Source: Thermoflexus sp. (lineage in GTDB: Bacteria > Chloroflexota > Anaerolineae > Aggregatilineales > Aggregatilineaceae). From it: DNA of 49,651 nucleotides. Where the stretch lies: positions 1 to 49,651 of the forward strand of contig DYGW01000002.1 in NCBI GenBank assembly GCA_020724485.1, given 5' to 3'. Below are positions 10,185 to 17,469 of the stretch, piece by piece; position 1 is the stretch's first letter, and every line of letters starts with the position of its first letter. Under the pieces are notes generated by a model. It did no database searches, was not told where the DNA came from, and saw only the letters and a list, made by a program, of their open reading frames with translations. A program made the translations under genes and the position numbers.

Positions 10185-10221
10185 AGACTTCCGAAGTTTC
10201 CAAAACTTCGGAAGTCTTTTT
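10185..10221 (+). terminator. Intrinsic terminator; copy 1 of the AGACTTCCGAAGT stem-loop family
   Basis: A 15-bp perfect stem (10185-10199 with 10203-10217), a 3-base loop and a T-run at 10217-10221. It lies 37 bases after the glycosidase stop and ends the first sugar operon. The same arm sequence occurs in stem-loops at 34984 and 48257. Confidence 0.9.
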
Positions 10222-10242
10222 GTGCGCGCGCCCGCCACTTGC

Positions 10243-10271
10243 TTGACTCGCCGCTCAGCCTGTCATATGAT
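10243..10271 (+). promoter_or_regulatory. Sigma70-like promoter of the GntR-LacI hybrid regulator
   Basis: TTGACT (10243-10248), 17-base spacer, TATGAT (10266-10271, 5 of 6 to consensus). The expected start site is near 10278, giving a leader of about 29 bases that contains the operator at 10286. Confidence 0.8.
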
Positions 10272-10285
10272 GAAAGTACCGACGA

Positions 10286-10303
10286 TACAAGTACGTACAT
10301 GTA
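10286..10303 (+). promoter_or_regulatory. Operator, AraR-like palindrome
   Basis: TACAAGTACGTACATGTA is palindromic at 16 of 18 positions with central ACGT. It resembles the GTACGTAC core of AraR-type (GntR head, LacI body) operators. It sits between the predicted start site and the start codon at 10307, covering the ribosome-binding region, so autoregulation is likely. Confidence 0.7.
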
Positions 10304-10306
10304 CGC

Positions 10307-11449
10307 ATGAAACCGTTTACACTTGCCCGCGAAAGTGCCCTGCCCCTGCATCGGCAGCTTCTCAACGAACTGCGCCATGCCATCCTGACTGGTGAACTCA
10401 AGCCACATGATCAATTGCCCGGCGAGCTAGAGCTGGTCAGCCAACTGGGAATCAGCCGCGCGACCATCCGCCGGGCCTGGGAAGCCGCCCTGGAAGAGGG
10501 TCTGCTCTACCGCGTGGCGGGCAAGGGGACGTATGTCTCGGACATCCAGCCCAGCCTGCCCAAGCGTAAGATCGTTGGGTTTCTGGTGCCCGGCTTTCAC
10601 AGTGCGTTTGACAGCCAACTGCTGGCGGGCGCGGAGAACGTCTTGCGCTCGCAGGGGTACGGCGTGCTCTTCGCCTGCACCGAGCGCGATGTGGACGAGG
10701 AGAACCGCCTGCTGCGCGAGATGTGTGACGACAGCGTGGCCGGGCTGCTGATCTGGCCGGCGATCACCTCTGTCACCAACGGGCGCTACATCCTAACGGC
10801 CCAATGCCGGCTGCCGATTGTGCTGCTCGACCGCCCGTTGCCGGGGTTGGCGCTGCCTTGCGTGACCAGCCACAACTACCTGGGGGGGATGCAGGCTACC
10901 AATCACCTGCTGGCGCTGGGGCACCGCGAGGTCGCCTTTCTGGCCAGTCCGCTGCTGGACTTGTGGCCCATCGCCGAGCGCTTCCGCGCCTATCAAGAGG
11001 CGATGCGTGGCGCTGGCCTAGAGCCGCTGCCGCCGCTGCTGATCGGCCCGCGTGAGGAAATCAGGGTAGATGCGGTGCGCTATTCGGTGGCCGAAGCCTA
11101 CGCCAGCGAAATCGCCGACCTGGCGGGGGCGCTGGCGCGCCCTGGCCGCCCGACGGCGATCTTTGCCATGAACGATTTGATGGCCCTGCTAACGGTCATT
11201 GCGGCGGGTCAGGTGGGGCTGCGCGTCCCGCACGACCTATCGGTGGTCGGCTTCGACAATCTCAGCTTGGTCGAGCACTTCGCGCCACCGCTGACGACGG
11301 TCGCTCAAGACCCGTTCAAGATGGGGGCTGAGGCGGCCCGGCGTTTGCTGACGATGGTTGAGGGAGAGCCAGCAAACGACGTGTGGACATTGCTGCCAAC
11401 TCGTCTGGTGATCCGTGCCTCCACAGCCCCGCCCCCCGGAAGGAGGTGA
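10307..11449 (+). CDS. GntR-LacI hybrid transcriptional regulator (AraR type)
   Basis: A 380-residue regulator. Residues 1-75 form a GntR-type winged helix (PLHRQLLNELRHAILTGELKPHDQLPGELELVSQLGISRATIRRAW, then GKGTYV). Residues 80-375 form a LacI-type sugar-binding domain (KIVGFLVPGFHSAFDSQLLAGAENVLRSQGYGVL, FAMNDLMALL, VVGFDNLSLVEHFAPPLTTVAQ). This head/body combination is that of AraR-like sugar repressors. It has its own promoter and an 18-bp operator next to its start codon. The downstream binding protein, permeases, ATPase, PHP hydrolase and GH38 mannosidase are its likely regulon. The effector is unknown. Confidence 0.93.
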   Translation: MKPFTLARESALPLHRQLLNELRHAILTGELKPHDQLPGELELVSQLGISRATIRRAWEAALEEGLLYRVAGKGTYVSDIQPSLPKRKIVGFLVPGFHSAFDSQLLAGAENVLRSQGYGVLFACTERDVDEENRLLREMCDDSVAGLLIWPAITSVTNGRYILTAQCRLPIVLLDRPLPGLALPCVTSHNYLGGMQATNHLLALGHREVAFLASPLLDLWPIAERFRAYQEAMRGAGLEPLPPLLIGPREEIRVDAVRYSVAEAYASEIADLAGALARPGRPTAIFAMNDLMALLTVIAAGQVGLRVPHDLSVVGFDNLSLVEHFAPPLTTVAQDPFKMGAEAARRLLTMVEGEPANDVWTLLPTRLVIRASTAPPPGRR

Positions 11450-11451
11450 CC
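11440..11451 (+). other. Orphan Shine-Dalgarno 12-mer overlapping the regulator stop
   Basis: AAGGAGGTGACC, identical to the copy at 3743-3754, overlaps the last codons of the GntR-LacI gene. No start codon follows at usable spacing. The rest of the 188-base leader to 11637 has no recognised element apart from GGAGGT (11623-11628), the true binding site for the next gene. Confidence 0.4.
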
Positions 11452-11637
11452 CTCAAAAGCATATCCAATTCTTCGACTTAAAGCTACCTCGTCATAACGC
11501 CGTATAAGACCGTGAGGCGGCGCGACCAACACCCGGTGAGGGGCGCACCTGCTGCCTCGTCGGGGCGGGCGTCCGCGCCGGCTGCCACAGCGGTCAGCTA
11601 GCCGTTCGAACTTAGTGGTTATGGAGGTACTCACCCA

Positions 11638-13014
11638 ATGTCACGTTCCAAGTTCCTTACCTTTCTGCTGGTGACCATCCTGGCCCTGGGCGCGCTGAAC
11701 ATCGGCCCTGCCCAGGCCCAGGAACCGGTCAAAGTCACGATCACCTGCCGCTGCGTGGTGGGCGGCGTGAATCACAACCTTGCCGTGTGGCTGACTACCT
11801 TTGTCATCCCCACCTTCGAGGAGGCGATGGCGGCGGAGGGCACGCCAGTTGATGTCGAGTTGGTCGAGTTCGGCGGCGGCGACGAGCAGCTCAAAGAGCA
11901 GTACGCGCTCGACCTGAGCGTCGGCAGCGGCTACGACATCATCTCGTTCGACGGCTTCTGGGTGCCAGAGTTCGTCGGGGCCGGGCTGCTCAAGCCGCTG
12001 GCGGAAGTGGTCGGCCCGGAGGTCAATGACTGGGAGGGCTGGGGCCACATCTCGGAGGGCATCCAGGCCATCCTGTCCTACCAGGGGCAGCGTTACGGCA
12101 TCCCCGCTGGCACCGATGTCCGCCAGATCTTCTACCGCAAGGACCTGTTCGAGCAGGCTGGCATCGCGCTGCCCTGGCAGCCCACCAGTTGGGAAGACGT
12201 GCTGAACACGGCCCGCACGCTGAAGGAAGCCGGAGTCGAGATTCCGCTGCAGATCAACGCGGGCACGGCGATGGGCGAGGCCACGACCATGCAGGGCTAC
12301 TTCATGGTGCTGCTGGGCGCGGGCCATCACCTGTACGACTTCGAGGATAACAAGTGGATCGTCAAGAGTCCGGGCATCCTCGACACGCTCAACTTCTACA
12401 AGACCGTCTACGTGGACGAGGGCCTGGGCGATGCCCGTATGCAGCTTCTGCAGGATGGCCGCAACCGCTCGTTCGTCGCCTTCCGCGACGGGCAGGTGGG
12501 CATGTTGGTCGAGGGCGACTGGTTCTGGCGCTCGGTGATCGCGCCGGGGTCGGAGACCGCCGTCGAGAACCGCAACGAGGTGGTTGGCTGGGCGATGATG
12601 CCGGCCAAGGAGCCGGGCGCGGGCTACCGTGGCCAGGACTTCGTCAGCATCTCCGGCGGCACCGGCTGGCTGATCAACCCCAATACCCCGCACCCGCAGG
12701 AAGCGTGGGCGTTCCTCTCGTACATGTCGAGCCGGGACCCGGTGCGCGCCTTCGAGCTGATCCAGCCGCGCATCAGCTTCCGCGACGATGTGCAGGTGGC
12801 CGGCGATCTGGTCATGACCGCGATGGCCTCCGCGCTGCTCCAGTACTCGACCGTGCGGCCCATGCTGCCGGAGTATCCGCTGATCTCCACCGAGATTCAA
12901 CTCATGACCGAGCGCGTGGTCTCTGGCGAGATGTCGCCCGAAGAGGCGATGGACGCCTTTGCTGAGGCTGTGACCGAGATCGCGGGCGCGGACAACGTCA
13001 AGATCATCGAGTAG
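11638..13014 (+). CDS. Sugar ABC transporter substrate-binding protein (family 1)
   Basis: A 458-residue binding protein. Its signal peptide (residues 1-27, SKFLTFLLVTILALGALNIGPAQA) should be cut before Gln28; there is no lipobox. Mature motifs are the family-1 type: YALDLSVGSGYDIISFDGFWVPEF, YGIPAGTDVRQIFYRKDLFEQAGI, VGMLVEGDWFWRSV and HPQEAWAFLSYMSS. The N-terminal VTITCRCVVGGVNHN has two cysteines close together. GGAGGT precedes the ATG. It is followed by an 11-bp hairpin, then two permeases. The substrate is unknown, but the operon ends with a PHP hydrolase and a GH38 mannosidase, so a mannoside is a reasonable guess. Confidence 0.92.
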   Translation: MSRSKFLTFLLVTILALGALNIGPAQAQEPVKVTITCRCVVGGVNHNLAVWLTTFVIPTFEEAMAAEGTPVDVELVEFGGGDEQLKEQYALDLSVGSGYDIISFDGFWVPEFVGAGLLKPLAEVVGPEVNDWEGWGHISEGIQAILSYQGQRYGIPAGTDVRQIFYRKDLFEQAGIALPWQPTSWEDVLNTARTLKEAGVEIPLQINAGTAMGEATTMQGYFMVLLGAGHHLYDFEDNKWIVKSPGILDTLNFYKTVYVDEGLGDARMQLLQDGRNRSFVAFRDGQVGMLVEGDWFWRSVIAPGSETAVENRNEVVGWAMMPAKEPGAGYRGQDFVSISGGTGWLINPNTPHPQEAWAFLSYMSSRDPVRAFELIQPRISFRDDVQVAGDLVMTAMASALLQYSTVRPMLPEYPLISTEIQLMTERVVSGEMSPEEAMDAFAEAVTEIAGADNVKIIE

Positions 13015-13042
13015 CGCTGGCGCTGACATACAGCGACGACAT

Positions 13043-13068
13043 GGGGTCAGGCCGCGTGGCCTGACCCC
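13043..13068 (+). terminator. Hairpin between binding-protein and permease genes
   Basis: An 11-bp perfect GC-rich stem (GGGGTCAGGCC, 13043-13053, with 13058-13068) and tetraloop GCGT, 28 bases after the stop. A short TTTT follows eight bases later (13075-13078). Probably partial termination or 3' stabilisation. Confidence 0.7.
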
Positions 13069-13088
13069 CGAGTCTTTTGGAGCGCACT

Positions 13089-13997
13089 GTGGAACGAAAG
13101 CACGCCATATTCCCGGCAAGAGTAGGGATTATCTTTCTGACGCCCGCCTTACTGTTTGTCGTCGTATTCTTACTGTACCCGTTCGTGCGCGTGTTCTTGC
13201 TCAGCTTCACCAACCAGACGCTGCTGGGCACGACCGCGCCCAACCCTGAATTCGTCGGCCTGGACAACTACCAGCGCCTGTTCGACCCCGACCGCTGGAT
13301 GCGCCTGGGCGAGTTCGGCAGCGCGCTGAAGATCACGGCGCAGTTTGTCGTGGGGTCGGCGCTGATCGGCCAGGCGGGGATGGGGATGCTCATCGCCTGG
13401 GCCTTTTACCGCAAGCGCGGCGTGCTGCGCGAGGTCGTCTTCACGCTGGTCATCCTGGCCTGGATCATCCCTGAAACGGTGGTGGCCTTCACCTGGGTGG
13501 CCTTCCTCGACTGGGAGTTCGGCACGCTCAACAGCGTGCTCGACACCATAGGGGTGGGACGGCCCGACTGGCTGTTCGACCGCCCGCTGCAATCCATCAT
13601 CCTCTTCAACTCGTGGCGCGGCACGGCTTTCTCCATGCTGCTCTTTTCGGGCGCGCTGGAGACGATCCCGCCCTCGTATGTGGAGACGGCGGAGGTCGTG
13701 GGGGCGACGGCCTGGCAGAAGTTCCGCGACATTTTCTTCCCGCTGCTGCGCGGGCACATTCTGACTGACCTGATCCTGATCACGCTGTGGACGTTCAACG
13801 TCTTCACACCGTTCCTGCTGACGGGCGGCGGCCCGGCCAAGCGTACGGAGGTGGTCTCCATCTATACCTACCGCACGGCATTCATGGGCCGGCACGAGTT
13901 CGGCAAAGGCAGCTCCATCGCTGTGGTGATGATGTTGATCAACCTGGCGCTGGCCTTGATCTACCTGGCGTCCATCCGCCGCCGGAGGGCGACATGA
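13089..13997 (+). CDS. Sugar ABC transporter permease, MalF/UgpA type
   Basis: A 302-residue permease. I prefer the GTG at 13089 (GGAG at 13079-13082, six bases upstream) to a TTG four codons earlier. TM1 is about residues 12-36 (VGIIFLTPALLFVVVFLLYPFVRVFLLSF). The conserved loop FVGLDNYQRLFDPDRWMRLGEF leads to TM2. The EAA motif reads PPSYVETAEVVGATAWQKFRDIFFPLLRG. The standard length shows no inserted domain, unlike its counterpart at 5239. The ATGA at its end overlaps the next permease. Confidence 0.92.
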   Translation: MERKHAIFPARVGIIFLTPALLFVVVFLLYPFVRVFLLSFTNQTLLGTTAPNPEFVGLDNYQRLFDPDRWMRLGEFGSALKITAQFVVGSALIGQAGMGMLIAWAFYRKRGVLREVVFTLVILAWIIPETVVAFTWVAFLDWEFGTLNSVLDTIGVGRPDWLFDRPLQSIILFNSWRGTAFSMLLFSGALETIPPSYVETAEVVGATAWQKFRDIFFPLLRGHILTDLILITLWTFNVFTPFLLTGGGPAKRTEVVSIYTYRTAFMGRHEFGKGSSIAVVMMLINLALALIYLASIRRRRAT

Positions 13998-14830
13998 ACA
14001 GCTTTCTGATGCGTTCGTGGCTGGCGCGGGCCTTGCTGTTCGCCTTCTCGGTGATCATCGCCGCCTTCTTCGTCACCCCGCTGCTGTGGCTGATCACCGC
14101 GCCGTTCAACACGCAGGCGAACCTGGCGGTGACGATCCCCTCCAACCCCTCGCTGGCCAATTTCGAGGCCGTCTACAACAACAAGTTCGCCATGCGCGCG
14201 CTGTTCCAGAACAACCTGATCATCGGCGGGGGAGTGATGGTGCTGGTGGCGGGCGTGGCGACGATGGCCTCCTACGGCCTGTCGCGCACGCACGTGCCAG
14301 GGCGTGATGTGCTGGTCTACGTGCTGATCCTGTTCTCGTCGGTGGTCAGCGGCACGGCGGCGATGGTGCCGATCTTCCTGCTCGTGTTCCGGTTGGGGCT
14401 GATTGACACCTACGCCGGCGTCATCCTGGTCATGACCGGCGGGCTGCTGCCGTCGGCGATCTTCATCATGCGCGACTTCATTGACTCGATCCCACGCTCG
14501 TATGAAGAAGCGGCGTTGGTCTGCGGGGCGTCGTCGCTGCGCGTCTTCCGCGATGTGGCCCTGCCGATGGTGCGGCCCGGCGTGGTGGTGGTGGCGATCT
14601 GGGCGTTTGTTAACGCCTGGGGTGCGTTCCTTATCCCGTCGGTGCTGCTGCGCAGCCCGGATCGTATGCCGGCGTCTATCGCGTCCTACTCGTTCTACAC
14701 CGAGGCGGGCACGCCCAACCTGACGCTGCTCTCGGCCTATGCTTTCCTGTACACGATCCCGGTGTTGGTGCTGTACCTGATCGTCAACTGGCGTTTTGGC
14801 TTCCGCTTCTTTGGCGGCATCAAGAGCTAA
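13994..14830 (+). CDS. Sugar ABC transporter permease, MalG type
   Basis: A 278-residue permease starting at an ATG that overlaps the preceding stop by four bases, with GGAGGG at 13983-13988 inside the upstream gene. TM1 is about residues 13-35 (LLFAFSVIIAAFFVTPLLWLI). NNLIIGGGVMVLVAGVATMASYGLSR is the TM2-TM3 region, and the EAA loop is PRSYEEAALVCGASSLRVFRDVALPMVRPG. It ends NWRFGFRFFGGIKS, the usual MalG tail. It forms the channel with the upstream subunit and contacts the ATPase encoded 25 bases downstream. Confidence 0.92.
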   Translation: MNSFLMRSWLARALLFAFSVIIAAFFVTPLLWLITAPFNTQANLAVTIPSNPSLANFEAVYNNKFAMRALFQNNLIIGGGVMVLVAGVATMASYGLSRTHVPGRDVLVYVLILFSSVVSGTAAMVPIFLLVFRLGLIDTYAGVILVMTGGLLPSAIFIMRDFIDSIPRSYEEAALVCGASSLRVFRDVALPMVRPGVVVVAIWAFVNAWGAFLIPSVLLRSPDRMPASIASYSFYTEAGTPNLTLLSAYAFLYTIPVLVLYLIVNWRFGFRFFGGIKS

Positions 14831-14855
14831 CCCTGAGCTACGGACAAACAACAAG

Positions 14856-15944
14856 ATGACGCAGATTACCTTTGAGCATGTCGTCAAGCGTTTTGGCAGC
14901 GTGACTGCCGTGAACGATGTGAGCCTGACCGTCGGCGACGGCGAGTTCGTGGCCCTGCTTGGCCCGTCCGGCTGCGGCAAGACGACCACGCTGCGCCTGG
15001 TCGCCGGGCTAGAATTCGCCGATAGCGGGCGCGTCCTGATTGGCGAGCGCGACGTGACGCGGCTGCCGCCGCGCGCCCGCGATGTGGCGATGGTCTTCCA
15101 GGACTACGCGCTCTACCCGCACATGACCCTGCTGGAGAACATCGGCTACCCGCTCAAGGTGCGCGGCGTGGGCAAGCAAGAGCGCGTCGAGCGGGTGACG
15201 GAGGTGGCCCAGCAGCTTCAGATCGGCGATCTGCTGGACCGGCGGCCGGGGCAAATCTCCGGCGGGCAGCAGCAGCGCGCGTCAGTGGCGCGGGCGGTGG
15301 TTCACCAGGCGCTGTGCTTCCTGTTCGACGAGCCGCTGAGCAACCTCGACGCGCAGCTTCGGCTGGAAGCGCGCGCTTTCCTCAAACACCTGCAGCACGA
15401 ACTGGGCGTCACGACCGTCTATGTGACCCACGACCAGGCCGAAGCGATGGCCCTCGCTGACCGCATCGTGGTCATGAACTTCGGGCGCGTCATGCAGATC
15501 GGCGCGCCGCTGGAGGTGTACCGCCGCCCGGCCAACACCTTCGTCGCCTCGTTCATCGGCAGCCCGCCGATGAACCTGCTGGCGGGCACGGTAGACCTGG
15601 GGCGCGGCATGTTCCGCCTGAACGGGGAGGAGCCGGCCATTGACATGAGCGCCCTGTTCAGGCGCTTGAACGGCAAGCTGACCGACGGGCAGACGATCAC
15701 TCTGGGCGTCCGCCCCGAACACCTGATGCCGCAGATTGAGCCGTCGCCCGGTGCGATCCCGGCGCAGGTCTACGCCGTGCAGCCGATGGGCGGCGAAGTG
15801 CTGATTGTGGTGCGCGTGGCCCGGAAGCTGGTCTCGGTGCGCCTGTTCCGCGACGAGCCGCCGGACTTGCCCCACGAGGTGTGGCTGGTGCCCGATCTGA
15901 ACATGAGCTATGCCTACGACGCGGACGGCAACCTGCTGCAATGA
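14856..15944 (+). CDS. Sugar ABC transporter ATPase, MalK/MsmK/UgpC type
   Basis: A 362-residue ATPase. Walker A GPSGCGKTT, signature ISGGQQQR, Walker B CFLFDEPLSNLD and switch VYVTHDQAEAMALADR are intact. The C-terminal OB-type regulatory domain (GVRPEHLMPQIE) identifies the MsmK/UgpC group. I start it at the ATG at 14856 (MTQITFEHVVKRFG). The Shine-Dalgarno match is poor, so coupling to the upstream permease is likely. Its stop overlaps the PHP gene start (ATGA). It is one of only two carbohydrate-importer ATPases in the window and may also serve the ATPase-less locus at 37,658-42,151. Confidence 0.93.
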   Translation: MTQITFEHVVKRFGSVTAVNDVSLTVGDGEFVALLGPSGCGKTTTLRLVAGLEFADSGRVLIGERDVTRLPPRARDVAMVFQDYALYPHMTLLENIGYPLKVRGVGKQERVERVTEVAQQLQIGDLLDRRPGQISGGQQQRASVARAVVHQALCFLFDEPLSNLDAQLRLEARAFLKHLQHELGVTTVYVTHDQAEAMALADRIVVMNFGRVMQIGAPLEVYRRPANTFVASFIGSPPMNLLAGTVDLGRGMFRLNGEEPAIDMSALFRRLNGKLTDGQTITLGVRPEHLMPQIEPSPGAIPAQVYAVQPMGGEVLIVVRVARKLVSVRLFRDEPPDLPHEVWLVPDLNMSYAYDADGNLLQ

Positions 15945-17344
15945 CCGCTCTCGCCGCGTCCACTGAGCGTGTGCTGGAGGGGCACGCTACTCCGGCGCAA
16001 GAGGGCAGCTTCCTCTACCTGCCATTCGAGATGCCGGCGGGCGTCGGGCGGCTCGACGTGTGCTACGAGTACAGCGACGCCATCGGCTCCGACCCGCACC
16101 TGACCGGCGGCAACACGGTGGACATCGGGCTGTTCGACCAGCGCGGGATCGCCTTCATGGAGGCGGGCTTTCGCGGGTGGAGTGGCAGCGCCCGCCGTGA
16201 GTTTTTCGTCGCGCCAGCGGCGGCGACGCCCGGCTACCTGCCCGGCCCACTGACGCCGGGCACCTGGCACATCTTCCTGGGGCTGTACAAAGTCGCGCCG
16301 CGCGGCTGCGATTACCGGGTGACGCTGCGCTTCAGTCCGGCGGAGGGGGTGGGCGACCCGGCGGCGCTGTCCGCCGCGCTCCCCCTGCGCCGCGACGCGC
16401 CGGGCTTCGCCCCCAGGCCGGACGGCTGGTATCGCGGCGAGCTACACTGCCACACCCATCACAGCGACGGCGATTCTTCGCCGGGCGAGGTGATCGAGGC
16501 GGCGCGCGCGCTGGGCCTAGACTTCCTGGCGATCACCGATCACAATACGCTCAGCCACCTGATCGAGCTTGCCGCTATGGACACGCCCGATCTGATCCTG
16601 ATCCCCGGCTTCGAGGTGACAACGTACCGGGGGCACTGGAACGTGTGGGGCGACCGCGGCTGGATTGACTTCCGCACGCTGACGCCGGAACTGATGGCTG
16701 AGACCATCCAGAGGGCGCGCGCGCGGGGCTACCTGACCTCGTGCAACCACCCGCGCCCTTACGGGCCGCCCTGGGAATTCGCCGAGGTGACCGGGTCGCA
16801 CTGCCTGGAGGTGTGGAACGGCCCCTGGGCGCTGTTCAACGCGGTCTCGCTGGCCTATTACGAACGGCGGCTGAACGCTGGCGAGCGGCTGGTCGCCGTC
16901 GGCGGCAGCGACGCGCACCGCCTGCGGGGTGGGGCGGCGGAAGTCGCCCGCGTGGGCGCGCCGGCGACCTGGATTTACTGCCCCGGCCCGCCCAGCGCGG
17001 CGGCGCTGCTGGACGCGCTGCGCGCCGGGCACGCCTTCGTCAGCGAGGGAGCTGCCGGGCCGCGTCTGACGATGCGCTGCGGCCCGGCGATGATGGGCGA
17101 CGTTGTCCCGCGCCCGCCGGACGACCGCCTGACGCTGGCGGTGCGCGTGGTGGGCGGGGCCGGACTGAGCCTGGAAGTGCGCGGCGCGCCCGGCTCCCTG
17201 CTTCGGTATCCCGTCACCGGCCAGGACGAGGTCATCACGATGACCCTGGACGTGTCCGGCACGGCGTATGTGCGCGCGCAACTTGTCAGCGGCGTTGACG
17301 GCGACCTGCTGCACGCGCTGACCAACCCGATCTACCTGGGTTAA
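15941..17344 (+). CDS. PHP-domain metal-dependent hydrolase (CehA/McbA-like)
   Basis: A 467-residue protein with an N-terminal beta-rich region of about 150 residues and a PHP phosphoesterase-type domain from about 160. The metal-binding motif is LHCHTHHSDGDSSP (His169, His171), followed by ALGLDFLAITDHNTLSH, ILIPGFEVTT, TSCNHPRPYGPPWEF and VGGSDAHRL, all typical metal ligand segments of this family. There is no signal peptide. It is translationally coupled to the ABC ATPase by ATGA, so it should act on something delivered by the transporter, for example a phosphodiester, phosphate ester or carbamate-type substituent. The actual substrate is unknown. An imperfect inverted repeat follows the stop. 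Confidence 0.8.
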   Translation: MTALAASTERVLEGHATPAQEGSFLYLPFEMPAGVGRLDVCYEYSDAIGSDPHLTGGNTVDIGLFDQRGIAFMEAGFRGWSGSARREFFVAPAAATPGYLPGPLTPGTWHIFLGLYKVAPRGCDYRVTLRFSPAEGVGDPAALSAALPLRRDAPGFAPRPDGWYRGELHCHTHHSDGDSSPGEVIEAARALGLDFLAITDHNTLSHLIELAAMDTPDLILIPGFEVTTYRGHWNVWGDRGWIDFRTLTPELMAETIQRARARGYLTSCNHPRPYGPPWEFAEVTGSHCLEVWNGPWALFNAVSLAYYERRLNAGERLVAVGGSDAHRLRGGAAEVARVGAPATWIYCPGPPSAAALLDALRAGHAFVSEGAAGPRLTMRCGPAMMGDVVPRPPDDRLTLAVRVVGGAGLSLEVRGAPGSLLRYPVTGQDEVITMTLDVSGTAYVRAQLVSGVDGDLLHALTNPIYLG

Positions 17345-17345
17345 T

Positions 17346-17421
17346 GGTGGTTGGTGACTGATTCTTGGTGAAGGTAGTGCCGTGTTGCGCCTGTTCTCCC
17401 AATAACCAACAACCAATCACC
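17346..17421. repeat. Imperfect inverted repeat, GGTTGGT / ACCAACAACC type
   Basis: 17346-17368 (GGTGGTTGGTGACTGATTCTTGG region) is a rough reverse complement of 17399-17421 (CCAATAACCAACAACCAATC region). It fills the gap between the PHP hydrolase and the mannosidase and could form a hairpin. Arms match at roughly two thirds of positions. Confidence 0.45.
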
Positions 17422-17469
17422 CTGTTACCAGGCGAAGTCCGTTTGGCTCCTGAATAAGGTGAGCGACTT

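Noticed and set aside
8058-10238. Long minus-strand frame (726 codons) opposite the glycosidase gene
   Set aside because: It has no recognisable motif, is Arg/Gly/Pro-rich as expected of antisense frames in GC-rich DNA, and overlaps two well-supported genes and a terminator.
11641-13119. Minus-strand frame of 492 codons opposite a binding protein
   Set aside because: No start context and no motif; the plus-strand protein has a signal peptide and family motifs.
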